Origin: Eulemur rufifrons
Lineage: Eukaryota > Chordata > Mammalia > Primates > Lemuridae
Direction of reading: 5' to 3'
NCBI RefSeq assembly: GCF_041146395.1
Contig: NC_090989.1
Span: forward strand, 280,518,343 to 280,582,342
DNA length: 64,000 nucleotides
Positions 37,561-50,111 of this stretch are shown one piece after another (position 1 is the stretch's first letter; the number at the start of each line of letters is the position of its first letter). The notes beneath the pieces were generated by a model. It was not told the DNA's origin and ran no database searches. It saw only the letters and a list, made by a program, of their open reading frames with translations. A program made the translations under genes and the position numbers.

Positions 37561-38059
37561 AGACCCCAGGGGCTGAGCTCTTCTCATCTTTGCCCCCTGA
37601 TTTTCCCGGCTTGGACATTCCCCCCAAACCAGTCTGACTCACCCCCATCCCAGGCGGGTTCCTACCTTCCAGGCAGCACCCCCAGCAGGGGTTAGGGGCC
37701 CCCTTTGCACTCCCACTGCCCCACCTCCCCCAGCAGGGTGCTGAGCACCTGGGTTGTCACTGCCCTGGGGCCCTCCCCGGGCTGGGACTCACGGGGCGGC
37801 GGTGTCTGCACAGTGCAGGAGGCTGCACAGCGGGTGACCGGGGCAGGGAGCTCAGCGGCTCTGGCTCCGAGGGGGCCGCCTCCCTCCCCCAGTCCCAGGC
37901 TCAGGAGGTCGCCTGCACCCTGGCTCGTGGTCCTGCAGGTTCTGAGCAGGGATCTTTGCCCACAGAGCCCCTCTTTCTCCAGGAGGGAAAATATCCAAAT
38001 GTACGCTGGGTCCGCCTCCCGGCTGGGGTTTCTCCTCCCTCTCTCTTACCGCACCCTTG

Positions 38060-38225
38060 CTCAGGGATGCTGGGCAAGTGACCTCGCCCCTCTGAGCTTT
38101 ACCTTCCTCATCTGAGAAGCTGAAGGGCCTCCCTCCTAGGATTGCTTTAAGGATTCAGTGGGGAAAAAAGTAAGTTCTGTGTCCAACACAATGCTCAGCA
38201 AACAGCAGGTGCTCAATACTTGACT
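38060..38225 (+). repeat. MIR SINE
   Basis: MIR phrases: 'atgctgggcaagtgacctcg', 'taccttcctcatctgag', 'ggattgctttaaggattcag', and the 3' end 'gcaggtgctcaatacttg'. Confidence 0.75.
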
Positions 38226-38282
38226 GTGCCCTTCCTGCTTGCAGCTGGGCAGCGGCAGCCCACGGACAGAGGTGCCACATCA

Positions 38283-38296
38283 CCACCAGAGGGCAG
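38283..38296 (+). promoter_or_regulatory. Strong CTCF-binding motif match
   Basis: CCACCAGAGGGCAG matches all 14 positions of the CTCF core consensus CCASYAGRKGGCRS. It lies in the gap between the converging PRRX2 and PTGES genes, about 600 bases beyond the predicted PTGES poly(A) site, and could act as an insulator. Occupancy is unknown. Confidence 0.6.
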
Positions 38297-38891
38297 TGCT
38301 CCCCACTGCCTGCTCCAGGCTCTGCTTTTTAGGGAGACCTGGGGTCCCTGAGTCCCCCAGGCCCCCACATGCAGGTCTCATCAGTCAGAGGGCACCCGGC
38401 CTCAGGTTGCTGGGAGGGAGCGTTTGGGGAAAGTGAGGCAGTAGGGCACAGTCACAGTGGTTCAGAACAGGGGGCTCTGGGAGCCTGGCAGTCCGAGCTT
38501 GGGGAGCCGGCGCTGCCCTGCAAGGTGGGCACCTCCTGGCCACGGTGTCCTCGTCTGCAAGCACGGAGCTGGGAAAGGCGGCCCGTGACTGGCGGGGTGG
38601 GGGAAGGCTCTGGGGAGTGGAGACCTGGCCAGGGCAGGACTCAGGCATCCCTTGCCAAATACCATCTCGCTCGCCCAGGGCAGGGAGCAGGAGGCTGCTG
38701 CTGGCTGTGTGACTTCACACCCAGTCGGGTGCATTTGTGTGTTTGCCAGAGACCGTGTCCTGCCAACGTGGCCCCAGACACACACCAGCAAAAATGCCCA
38801 GCATGCCAGAGCGCCAGGCCAGCCTGGCAGCTGTGACACCAGGAACGAGCAGCCCAAGAGGCCATGTGGGCCGACTGATCAGGCACTTCCA

Positions 38892-38897
38892 TTTAAT
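38892..38897 (-). terminator. PTGES: Candidate PTGES poly(A) signal (ATTAAA)
   Basis: Plus-strand 'tttaat' reads ATTAAA on the minus strand, about 940 bases downstream of the PTGES stop. I found no AATAAA on the minus strand between the stop and about 38,000. If used, the 3' UTR would be nearly 1 kb, in keeping with the gene's known long 3' UTR. The call rests on the hexamer alone. Confidence 0.5.
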
Positions 38898-38937
38898 GAC
38901 TAAAAATCACACGTGAGTCTAGGAGAGGCCACACACA

Positions 38938-38940
<3 letters not shown>

Positions 38941-38989
<49 letters not shown>

Positions 38990-39010
38990 GAACACACACA
39001 CACACACACG
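38941..39010. repeat. (CT)n(CA)n compound microsatellite
   Basis: About 13 CT units are followed by about 20 CA units with two interruptions. In the PTGES transcript this reads (TG)n(AG)n within the predicted 3' UTR. Confidence 0.93.
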
Positions 39011-39635
39011 CACGGATTCCCCATAGGGGTGGACATTTGCAGCTTTCAAACCTCAGAGGTACTGAAGGAGCCAGAAAGTTCCTTTTAGTGATTGGTCATT
39101 CAAAGCTACCGTCCTCGACTGACAGCCCTTTGCAGTGACTAAAGTCCTGGAGGAGAAGGCCGACCCTACTGTGGACCCATCTGCTCCTGAGCCAGAGAGA
39201 AGGCTCCAGAAAAGGAATCCAGAGCAAAGGGCAGGGGAGGCGTCAAAGGGAACACAGGAGCACAATCCCGCCCTCATCGCACTCAACGCCACCGCGGGAG
39301 AAGCTTGGGCTGTTCCCGAGCCCACCTCCGAGGGAACCGGCAGTGGTGTCCAGGCGTGGCCATCGCAGGGACGCACGTGGGAGCCTTTGTCAAATGCAGA
39401 TGGCTGGGCCGGAACCTCCAGGGTGGGCAGAGAGGTCCATGTTCTTAGCCTGGGTTCAGATGGTCCTTAGGTTTGGGACCCTGAATGGAGTCTCCCCTTT
39501 CTTTCCACCCTTACGGAGGGAGGGCAAGATGTTTTCAATGCTCTGTTATTTGAGTTGAAGGATTGTCGATCTTGACAACCTGTCTCTAAATGGGTCCAGT
39601 CAACCACTTCATGCAGGAATCCTAGGGGCTAAGAA

Positions 39636-39655
39636 ACACACACACACACACACAC
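39636..39655. repeat. (CA)10 microsatellite
   Basis: A pure dinucleotide run just 180 bases downstream of the PTGES stop codon. In the transcript it reads as (TG)n. Confidence 0.93.
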
Positions 39656-39834
39656 GTGTGCACACGCATGCCCACACACAGGCCCACTGGGCCCAGGTGT
39701 CCACACACTCAGCAGGTTGCCAGGAAACCAGGACCCAGGGCCTATCACAATCTGGAAGGGACACCAAGTCCCCAGATACAGCTACAGTGGCTCTTGGCCC
39801 ATGGTCTGGTGGCCAAGGTGGCGCCGGCTGCTGG

Positions 39835-40084
39835 TCACAGGTGGCGGGCTGCTTCCCAGAGGATCTGCAAGGCCATGGAGGCGCAGGGCAGCTGGGCCAG
39901 GGTGTAGGCCAGGGAGCGGATGGGCGCCCGCAGCTTCCCCAGGTAGGCCACCGTGTGCACCACACGGCCCAGGAGGACGATCAGGAAGTGCATCCAGGCG
40001 ACAAAAGGGTCAGGACCCAGGAAGGAGTAGACGAAGCCCAGGAAGAGGAAGGGGTAGATGGTCTCCATGTCGTTCCGGTGGGCT
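39835..40084 (-). CDS. PTGES: PTGES exon 3: TM2 end to C-terminus
   Basis: The last exon of microsomal prostaglandin E synthase-1, a MAPEG-family trimeric membrane enzyme of the ER. It converts prostaglandin H2 to prostaglandin E2 with glutathione. The exon completes Arg70 and encodes residues 71-152, ending in 'LQILWEAARHL' and TGA. Visible function residues include His72, Arg73, Asn74 and Glu77 of the glutathione-binding MAPEG signature (AHRNDMETIYPF), Tyr117, the catalytic-site pair Arg126-Ser127 ('RAPIRS') and Tyr130. The fourth helix has Thr131, Leu135 and Ala138, the human-type inhibitor gate. The acceptor is CCCCAG at 40,085-40,086. A second AG two bases further in could give a minor shifted acceptor. 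Adjacent exon phases agree. Confidence 0.97.
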
Positions 40085-41780
40085 CTGGGGAGACAAGGGG
40101 CTGCGGTCAGCCAGGCATTAGCTTGGGGCCATGGACTCTTCTGAGAATGTCATGGAAGCAGACACTCTGCCCTGGCAGGGCCCAGCCCACTGGGGATCGT
40201 TGCAGGGGTGCCAGACACTCCAGGACAGGAGAGGCCCCAGAGTCCAGAGGGACAGCAGCTCCAAGCTATGCTTGCAGGCAGTTGACAAAGCCAAGCCCCT
40301 AGTAATGAGCCAGGGGTCCCAAAGGGCTGCTGGTTTATGGTTTTCTCACCATGGCTCTAGGGCTTGCTGGGACTGGCCCTGCCCTACTCTCCCCATCTTC
40401 CCCTCTGGCCCTTGGACACCAAGCAGGAAAGTGGGGCTCGGAGGTGTGGAGCGCTTTGCAGAGCCAGTGAGTGGCGGAGCTGGGATTTGAACCAGGGCAG
40501 GGCTTCTCTGAGTCAGGCCTGTGGCTGCCTCTCCGGCATGCAGCTTCCGGGACCCCTCCCGAATAGGAGGGGCTGAAGCCTAAGAGTGTGCACTTGAAAC
40601 CGACGCCTGGCTCCGTCTCACTCTGCCCTAAACATAAGCACCACCCGTCCTTTCAGGGACAATAATAACAAGATCAGCTTCCACCCGCTGGAGCCAAGTG
40701 CCAGCCTCTGGGACGCTCCCATTTCATACGTGTTTCCAGCCTCTTTTTTTGTTTAAAGTAATCAAATGTGTGTGTCTGTGTGGCGGGGGTGGGGAGGTGT
40801 TGTGTATAACCCTGCCATAAATAAATGACCAAGAAAGAAAGCTCACCCACTTCTCCTAGGAGTTGGTTCACATTTTCCATGACTCCTACTAATGGTCAGC
40901 TTTCTTTACAAAGGGAAGACTTTGTAAATTAGAGACCGAGCGAGCAACGAAAGCCATAGATGGCCACGTTGGAAGTTCAAATAAACAGGAATCCAGTGCC
41001 TGGGTCATGACCTCCCCCAAGGACAGGCCACTCGTGTGAGGCAAGGGGACCATGCTGGAATAGAAGCCCCTCTCCAGGCCTTCTGGCTAGAATGCATTTT
41101 CCCAACAATGGCCGGCAGCAGCCAGCCCCAGCCCAGCCCCCATGGGGTGACCTGCTGTGGAGTCCTCCTCTTCCCTCCCACTCGCAAGATGAGTCTTAGG
41201 CAAGGGCCATGGTGTACCAGCCCGACCCAGAGAAAGTAAGCAGGGCGGGGAGGGGCCCGGCGTGCTCAGGAACCCCACACTATAGGGGTTTCTGCCATGT
41301 GACTGAGGTGGGGGTGGTCAGCGGAGGAGGCATTTGTGCTGAAGCCTGAATGATGAGAAGCCAGCCGTGCAGAGGAAAACCTTTCCAGGGAGCAGGACTG
41401 GCACGTGCAAAGGCCCTGAGGTAGCAATAAGCATAGCATGTTCAAAGTGCAGAAAAGTGACCTTTGTGGCTAGAGTGTGGTGCACAAGAGAGAGTGAGGC
41501 AGAATAGGAGCGGGAGAGGGGACTTAAGAAGCAGGACTGGAATTCAATCTGAGCATACAAAAGCTCCCATTAACCCAGCAGGGCCTGGATCTTTCTCAGG
41601 CCAAACTCAGGGCACGGCACCTGGCATCTGTGTCCCATACCCTGACACCAGCGCGAGGCTTCCTTCTCCTTTTTCCCCACATCTTGACATTGCAAACCAG
41701 CCACAGGGAACGCAAGTCGGCAACAGGCCAGGTCTCAGCAGCTGTGGGGAAGACTGCAGGCAGGCCCTGGGGGATCCTAG

Positions 41781-42293
<513 letters not shown>

Positions 42294-43452
42294 TAGAGTA
42301 AGTTATGTCTCAAGATGTGGTCTGTCTACCACAGGTGACGCACAAGATGGTGCCACCTGGATGAGTATTTTGGTAAAATGTATTGAAAGTTCCAGGAGAA
42401 GCATAACAAACATGTGAAAGCCATTCATCCAGACATTTCTCCTGAAAGTATGTGTTTACATTTTAAGAGTGAGTCAACTTTTAGAGAGCTGTTAAGAGAA
42501 TCACAGAACAGGCAGAACACAAACATGGCCAAAGCCCAGAGAGTGGGCAAAGGGTGGGGAGAGGTGGGCCTTGCACAAAACTGTATGGCAGGGACTGGGC
42601 CTCACCTCCCGCTGCAGCAACTGGGCAGCCACACAAGGTCACCAGCGTGGGAGGAGAGGTGGCCGGTAGCTAAAAGAGCCCAAAGCTCTGACTCGCAGCC
42701 CCCAGGGCTGGCCCAGCCCTCCCTCCCCCATCTGGTCAGTCTCAAACCACAGTGGGGCCCCCACGAAGCCACAGGGAGGCCCCCACGAGGCCACAGTGGA
42801 GCCAGGGACAGAGAGAAATGGGGAAATCAAGGAATGATGCAAGAAAACTCGCCTCCCCCCTCCCCACCTCCGGGATCCGAATTGGGAGATGTGGAGCGAG
42901 TCACGTACCAGGGAGATGCTTGGGCAAAATGTGTCACTCCAGTAATAACCACTTTTTTAAGGTAAAACTCACCCAAAGCAAATTCCTGCTAGACTGAACT
43001 TGCGCGGCCTCCTGGGGCATCAGGCCTGCCCCTCGCCCTCAACAGACATTATGACTCCATCTGCATTTCACTGCAGCCGGTGACAGGTGGCAACAGGTGC
43101 CCCCAGGCATGGGGCAGGGCCAGCCGCTGGCCGCTCCTCTTCCCGCCCCCAGCCCCACTGGCTCCCAGCCCCGCTGGCGGGTTCCTTGAATTCAGGATCG
43201 ATACCACGCAGCGGCTGCTTACTTGTAAAGGCAAGTACACGACAGGGTAAAACCGCAAAGTCGCCTCCGTGCGGAGCAGACCCCTCGGGAACCCCGGATA
43301 GAGTTGGCAGCTGGACGGTGCTTAGAACACTCCCAACACTGAGTAGGTGCATCTTAAGTTAGCTGCCATCATCTTCATCATTGTCACCACCACCGTCACC
43401 AGCCCTGGCCTGGGCACGTTGTTAAAGCTAATTTCACCCTCTTGGCTTTGCC

Positions 43453-43513
43453 AGATGCCCGACCACCCTCAGATGCCGACCACCCTCAGATGCCGACCAC
43501 CCTCAGATGCCCG
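43453..43513 (+). repeat. Minisatellite, 17-18-base unit, about 3.5 copies
   Basis: Units of 'agatgccgaccaccctc' are repeated three times, with an extra C in the first unit, followed by a partial copy. It lies in PTGES intron 2. Confidence 0.9.
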
Positions 43514-45064
43514 GGCAGGTTAATAAACAGCACTTCACGGTGCGGGGGGGAGGGGGAGCTCCAGTTCGGCCCTGGTGCCAATTAGTGCCACGGCCTCAGG
43601 CCAGTCTCTCTCCCTGTCTGGGCCTCTGTTCACTGTCTGCAAAACGAACATGTTGGGTGATGTCTAAGGGACTTCTGGGGCTGACATTTTGGGACCCGAT
43701 TTCCTGACAAACCAGTTCACTCAGCTTAAGTCTACACACTCCAAATAGTCAGAAATGCAAAAGCTCGGGGCAAGTGTTTGCCTTCCTTCTTCCGGACCAC
43801 ACGGAGAGCCCCTCCCCGCAGGTGCAGACACACATCACCAGGAAATTCGGATCGGGATCGTGAAAAGGTGGCTGGGTTCATCCTTCAGACCTGGGCCCCG
43901 CTTCCCCCCGGGCTGGGCTCACGTTTTGTGCCTGTGCTAACCTGCTAACCCGCCAGGCAGATCGTACTCCAAGAACCAAGCGCTTTTCTACCTGACAGAG
44001 GGCAACTCCGATCGCGCTATAAACCCTGGTCTAATCTTTAACCAACTTTGCTTCCGGGGTCTCCCGCTCAGGTTCCGGCCAGTTCTCGGGCAGCGGACGG
44101 CAGGCTGTACAATCCCTTCGCTGCGCCCCCTCAAGTCTCCACGGTGTCCTATGAAATCAGGTGGTGGAGGAGGGGCCTCAGGGACCCAGGCCCCCCCCAG
44201 GTCCGGCACAGCCCGGTATACAATAGGTTCCCAATGAATCCGCACCGATGGATAGAAACGTTAGTAGGTAAGAGCAGCTCAGCCAGGCTGAGTTGAATTT
44301 CAACCCCGTAAGCACCAGAACCACAGATGACGGGTCATTCTGTTGAGAAGAAAAAATTTGATTGGGTGGGTGGAAAGGTCTCTCCCTGGCCTGGTCACAG
44401 CGAGCAAAAATAAACCCAGTGTTTGTGAGCCCGTGTGGCTACCCCTGTGCCACATGAAAGCTCTGCTACATCAAACATGTTCTCCGGTGGGTGGCTGCCG
44501 AGAGCTGGCGGTCCCTCGGCCTCGGTGGCTCACACGTCCTTCCCCGCTGCCCAGAAGAGCCGAGACGACCAGGGACAAGGGTCACCATCACGGGGCACGG
44601 GTGGGGAAGGCTGCTGTTCACGGAAGCACAGCTGCGCTTAGCGCAGTGTCTTGCACACAGTAGGCGCTCGTCAGAGTGGGTAGATGGGTGCGAGAGGGTA
44701 GGATGGCAGGAAATTTCACTTCCTACGTTACACATCTCTGTAGTTTTTTTAAAACCACAAGTGTGTTTATTATTGTCAATGGCCAAGAAAAACATAAGAA
44801 AAAAACCCCACAGACTTTCTTTCAATAAAAGAATTTCTATTATTTAAATAACAGCGTCCCACCCATTTCTGGCTGTGACGCATAGAAGTGTGTTGACGGT
44901 TTGTCTCCTGTCTCACCCTGTCCAGCTCCCCCCTCCCCCCCATCCCTGTCCTCAGACGACCCCCAACCCCGGGGGCGTCCCCTCCTCGCCCTCCAGCCTG
45001 CTGGTGGAAAATGGCAGAGCATAAACGGCCAAAAATCCAACATCGACACCGGTGACGTGAAATT

Positions 45065-46015
45065 AACATTCAGTCTCTGATGGAATTTTATGCAGCCGTT
45101 TTTTAGGAACCATTTTTAAGAAATATTTACTGACATGAAAAGTGCTCATAAAATAATGTTAACGAAAAAAATCAGCACTCCAAGTTGGGTCTACCTAATG
45201 CAGGCCTAATTTTATGAAAAAACATTTAGACGCAGAAGAAAAAGAGGAGAGAGGTGAAAATGGGAACGGTGATTAGAATGGTGAGTGGTTTTCCTTCTTG
45301 CCTGTGTATTTACAGTATTACCCGGATTGTCTGCAATGAGTAGTTCTGATCTTTACAGTAAGAAAAATTGATTTTAATTGGCCGGGGAGGGATGTTAAGC
45401 ATGTGAAAAGATGTTTAACTTCACAGAATGAAAGAAATGCAAAGTAAAACCAAAACGTGATGTGAATTTTCACGTGTCACGTTGGCAGGGGTCCACCCAG
45501 GAGTATGGCAGTAGCCTGAGCTGTCCGGGGCAGGCACGGACAGCCCACGTGGCAGCGGGGGAAGAGACGTGCACATGTGGCCACGTGTCCCACCCCGCGG
45601 CTGCGTCCTGTAGCCTTGCTCACACGGACACACAAGGGCGGATGAGGGGTGTTGATGCGCGCCGCTCGCAACAGAGAAAGACCGAGAACAGGGCCCACGA
45701 GAGGGGAATCGGTTAGGTAAGGTGTGGCCACCCACGCAGCAAGGTAGCGGCCTGCGTGCTGCGGCACCAACACGCGAACAAGGCTCCTCCGCGCTGAAAC
45801 AAGCCCTGTCGTCGCGCGAAAACAGCCCAGTACAGGCCGGTGGGTATAAAGGGTGATTCTTGAGGGGCAAAAAGGGAAAGCACTGCATGTGTGTTTGCAG
45901 GTACGGAAGATCTCTCCGGAAAGAAGCACAGGACACTGGTCACAGCATCTGGCCCTGGAGAGGAGACCCAGGTCACACCTGGAGGGAGATTGAATTTTTA
46001 TGGAATATCCTTTTC
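45065..46015 (+). mobile_element. L1M-type LINE remnants
   Basis: Two adjoining pieces. 45,065-45,380 resembles an L1M 3' UTR ('ggaattttatgcagccg', 'tacctaatgcaggcctaatt'). 45,385-46,015 has an L1 ORF2-like start 'gtgaaaagatgtttaacttc' and 'agaaatgcaaagtaaaacc'. Both are badly decayed. Confidence 0.55.
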
Positions 46016-46215
46016 TAACTTTGTAATTCTGAGTCGTGACCTTGTATTACTTTTCCAAAATTAATTAGAAATTAAATCCATGAATAAAACGGTCTAAGGG
46101 GATGAGGAACATGGCAAACCTCAGCTCCTGGGAGTCCTCCAAGCGCTCAGTGAGCAGAAGGTCTGAGGGAACAGGCCACGGCCAGCTCTGTGGCCGGCGG
46201 CCCGGCAGCGCTCAC

Positions 46216-46298
46216 CTGCAGCAGCGCTCCACGTCCGGGTCGGTCCGGCAGAACTGCAGGCCTCCGTGTCTCACGGCATCCTCCGGGTTGGCAAAAGC
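46216..46298 (-). CDS. PTGES: PTGES exon 2: cytoplasmic loop and start of TM2
   Basis: An 83-base exon encoding residues 43-69 plus two bases of codon 70. The peptide includes 'AFANPEDAVRHGG' with Asp49 and 'DPDVERCC', the first half of the MAPEG glutathione signature (Glu66, Arg67). The acceptor is TTGCAG at 46,299-46,300 and the donor is CAG|GTGAGC at 46,216. Residue 69 is Cys, where the human protein as I recall it has Leu, so this protein has a Cys68-Cys69 pair. The exon is too short to appear as its own open frame and was found by splice signals and family match. Confidence 0.95.
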
Positions 46299-46852
46299 CT
46301 GCAATACATCCGCTGAGAATTACTGCTCAGGAGACGGTGGCCCGGTTGCCTCGTCCATGGACAGAGCTCACAGGGCAGTGGTGTTGTCATGGCCACGGCC
46401 ACTGAACTAGCACCCATGAGCTCCTTCTCTGTGCCAGGGACCTCACTGCGAGAAAGGCTCTCTGTCCCTGCCCTTGTGAAGCTCACAGTCTGATGGGGGA
46501 ATTGCCCGGGCACCAGGGAAGATCAGGTGGTGTCACTTGGTAAGAAAGAAGACAGGGTTGGCCTTGAGAATGTTCATGGGAGACACGACTGAGTCTGGGG
46601 TCAAAGGAGGCTTCTCTGAGGCAGTGACATTAAAGCTGAGGTTTGAAGGATGCGTTGACCTTCACCAGAGGAAGGGAGGGCTGGGCACCAGCATTCCAGG
46701 CAGATGGAGCACGAGCAAAGGCCCTGGGGCCTGAAGCTGGATATGTTTGAAGACCAGAAAACCAGCATGGCTAGAGCATAGAGAGCAAGGGAGGGGGCCC
46801 AAGATGAAGTTGTTGGGGGGCAGGGAGGTCCTGGAGGCACCTTAAGAATTTG

Positions 46853-47765
<913 letters not shown>

Positions 47766-48799
47766 CACTTTCTCTCATCGGAAAGCAAAGACATAAGGTC
47801 GAGCTCGGGTCACCGAAGGCCTACACCCATGTCTCTCGCCCCTCCGTCCCCTGCGGGCATCCAGGCAAAGGTGACCAGCCCACGGCGGAATCTGAATATC
47901 AGCAGCAGATTTTCCAAATGGCTCGTCCAACGCAAGCCCTGTGCGTCTGACTCACGACTATCCCCTCCGGCTGGTTTGTCCCGCCTGGTGGGCCTGCCCC
48001 ACCCTGCCCTGCCTCAGAGGTGAACACAGCCTGTGCCTGGTGCCAGTCATGGGTGGGATTGGAACCCCTGCACCAGAATTCCTCTCCACTGCCTGTAAGT
48101 CAGCGAATCACCGACTCTGACGGCCCTGCAGCACGTCCCTGAATCCGTGACACCTTTCAAAGGGCCTCAGCATTCAGCCAGCACCCGCTTTGAGGTACAC
48201 GGTCCCCGCATTGCTCACGCCTGCAGACAGAACTCAAATACACAAGTCAGCCTGCAGGAGCCCGCTGCAGCGGGACCAGGAGGCCCCTGGCGTCAGAGGC
48301 TGAGGTGCCACCTCCAGCTGGGGCGAGGGCCCAGGCCTGACGCACTCCCGGGAAGTGAGCGATGGCCGCTGCTGTTCCTGTTCATTTCAGCTACTGTAAG
48401 TCACGAGGACTGATTTGGCGGAGCGTTTGCTCTGTGCCGGGTGTTGGATTCTCCTGGCCCTGCTGTCGCCATCCCCAGTTCACAGCGGACACCGAGCACC
48501 CAGACTTGCCAGGTCCCAAGGCCGGCGGGTGGAGGAGCCATGGCCTGTGCCTGTCACCTCCACACTGCGTGCTCTCCCAGGTCCTTCCTGGGTGGCACCA
48601 TGTGCCCAAAGCAGAGATGAGAGGGAGCCACGTGGTCGCAAGGAGCACCTCAGGGCAGCCCGGGGACGGAAAGTCTCCTGCCAGTTCCAGGCTGATCAGG
48701 CAGAAAGGCACTCGGGGAGCCTGCCCCCTTCCCTGGACCCCCTTCACCTGGTGTTAAAAGGGAGTCACTGCCCCTGCCGTTAGGAACCCCAGGCCCCCA

Positions 48800-48980
48800 G
48801 GCAGCACGTGGGCTCTGGAGCCGGACACCTGAACGCAAACCCGGCTGGCGACCTTCACAAGTGATGCCGCCTCTCTGAGCCCAGGCTCCTCACCTAGAAA
48901 ACCAGGTGCATGTGGCTCCTCCTCCTCCTCCCCCGGGCCTGCGGTGAGGACTGAGTGCTCAGCTCCGGGCCACACACGGG
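48800..48980 (+). repeat. MIR SINE fragment
   Basis: MIR phrases 'gggctctggagccggacacc', 'gcaaacccggctggcgacct' and 'ggctcctcacctagaaaacc'. Confidence 0.6.
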
Positions 48981-49985
48981 AAGCAGTCAGGAGTGGATGC
49001 AGCTGTCCTGGTTAGCCCCCGTTCCCACATCCCGGGGCCAGCTGAGGTGGGGAGAAGTCAGAAGCAATCAGTATGCTGTGGCCTCTGGGCACAGTCCTGT
49101 CACCTGGGCAGCTGCCCTGCCTTTAATCCTGCCTGTACCTGCACCAGGGCCTGAGCCTCGTTCGTGGGCAGGGTCCTCGCTCCCTAGGGTCCACCCACAC
49201 ACGATGCCAGAGCCAGCCTTGCCTGGCCTGCGAACGGGACAAAAGGGAAGAAATGATTCCTCTGTTCAGATACCTGGGAAGATGACCAGCAGGTGACCCT
49301 GGACCTTTCTGCATTCTGGCAGGACGGCTGTGAGCTTGGCCCGAAACTTTGTGGACCTGCAGGGCTGTCCGGGGCAGCAGAGCCGTCCAGTGCAGCAGAG
49401 CCCGCTGGAACGGGTCATCCCGCCCGCTCGCTCACCCTGGCCCAGATCTCGGCCTCTTTATTGTTGTTTGGTTCAGGGACTCTCGGTGGGGGAAATTCCT
49501 CCCTGAACAGCCTGCTGGGGCCTGGCTGAGACCTGGCCTCTGGGGGCTGCAGTGGATTCCCAGGCGACACTGGCCAGGGAGTGGGAATTTCCACTCAAAT
49601 GTTTCTCGAGCTCCTGTTTCACCGGTTCCCACTCCACCCAAGCCTCGGCTCTCCCATGCCGGGAAGCCACCAGGTCAGACGGAGGCTGTGTGCTGTCACG
49701 CTCCCACGCTCCACCCTCCAGGACCTGCTCCTCCGAGAGACCCGGAGCCAAGAGCCCAGCCTGGTGGCACAGCAAGTGAGTAAATGCTCTTAAACCAGAA
49801 GACAAGAGAGTGCGAGCCCTGCCGAGACCTGGGGCCAGCGGGGAGCCACTCAGAAGGGCTGGGAGAGGTGCCCGGCTCCAGCCCTGCGCACACCTTGGAC
49901 ACGCTTCCCGATCCCTGGACTTTCCAGGCAGGGCAGTGAGAGAAGCGAGCACACTGGGGCTGGGGGGCCCCTGGGCGGCACGTAC

Positions 49986-50111
49986 CTTCTTCCGTAGCCT
50001 CACTTGGCCCGTGATGACGGCCACCACGTACATCTTGATGACCAGCAACGTGCTGCAGAGCAGGAAGGCCGGAAGCACCTGGCCGTCCATCGCCAGGCGG
50101 TGAGGAGGCAT
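49986..50111 (-). CDS. PTGES: PTGES exon 1 coding part: N-terminus and TM1
   Basis: The start ATG is at 50,111-50,109 and 42 codons follow to the GTACGT donor. The peptide begins MPPHRLAMDGQ and continues with the first membrane helix (about residues 12-35, 'LPAFLLCSTLLVIKMYVVAV'), then the basic 'ITGQVRLRKK'. With exons 2 and 3 this gives exactly 152 residues, the family's usual length. G at -3 supports this start. A second in-frame Met at residue 8 would give a slightly shorter protein. The frame stays open past the donor for over 500 bases into the intron, but the tail is unrelated to the family, so splicing at 49,986 is clear. Confidence 0.96.

Larger units (their letters stand above)
34726..38870. 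other. Intergenic sequence downstream of both genes
   Basis: No exon is seen. It contains A/T-rich sequence (34,730-34,860), a 20-base tandem duplication (34,883-34,920), scattered L1-like pieces (about 35,060-35,400, 'cccagtaattttacttctag'; and about 36,110-36,180), a C-rich low-complexity tract (37,400-37,560), an MIR (38,060-38,225) and a strong CTCF-like motif (38,283-38,296). Confidence 0.55.
38898..39834 (-). other. PTGES: PTGES 3' UTR (predicted)
   Basis: Sequence between the PTGES stop codon and the candidate ATTAAA. It contains two CA/CT microsatellites (38,941-39,010 and 39,636-39,655) and no recognisable interspersed repeat, which fits a retained exon. Confidence 0.6.

Noticed and set aside
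38941..39010. Telomere- or centromere-like satellite
   Set aside because: It is an ordinary CT/CA compound microsatellite with no TTAGGG units or higher-order repeat.
39658..40302. 214-codon plus-strand frame antisense to PTGES exon 3
   Set aside because: It is a shadow of the conserved PTGES coding exon and of a CA repeat. No family match.
43453..43513. CRISPR-like short direct repeats
   Set aside because: The units are contiguous with no spacers, in a primate intron. It is a minisatellite.
49473..49985. Continuation of the PTGES exon 1 frame into the intron as an alternative long protein
   Set aside because: A good GTACGT donor lies exactly at the family exon boundary, and exons 2 and 3 complete a 152-residue MAPEG protein. 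The intronic tail is unrelated.
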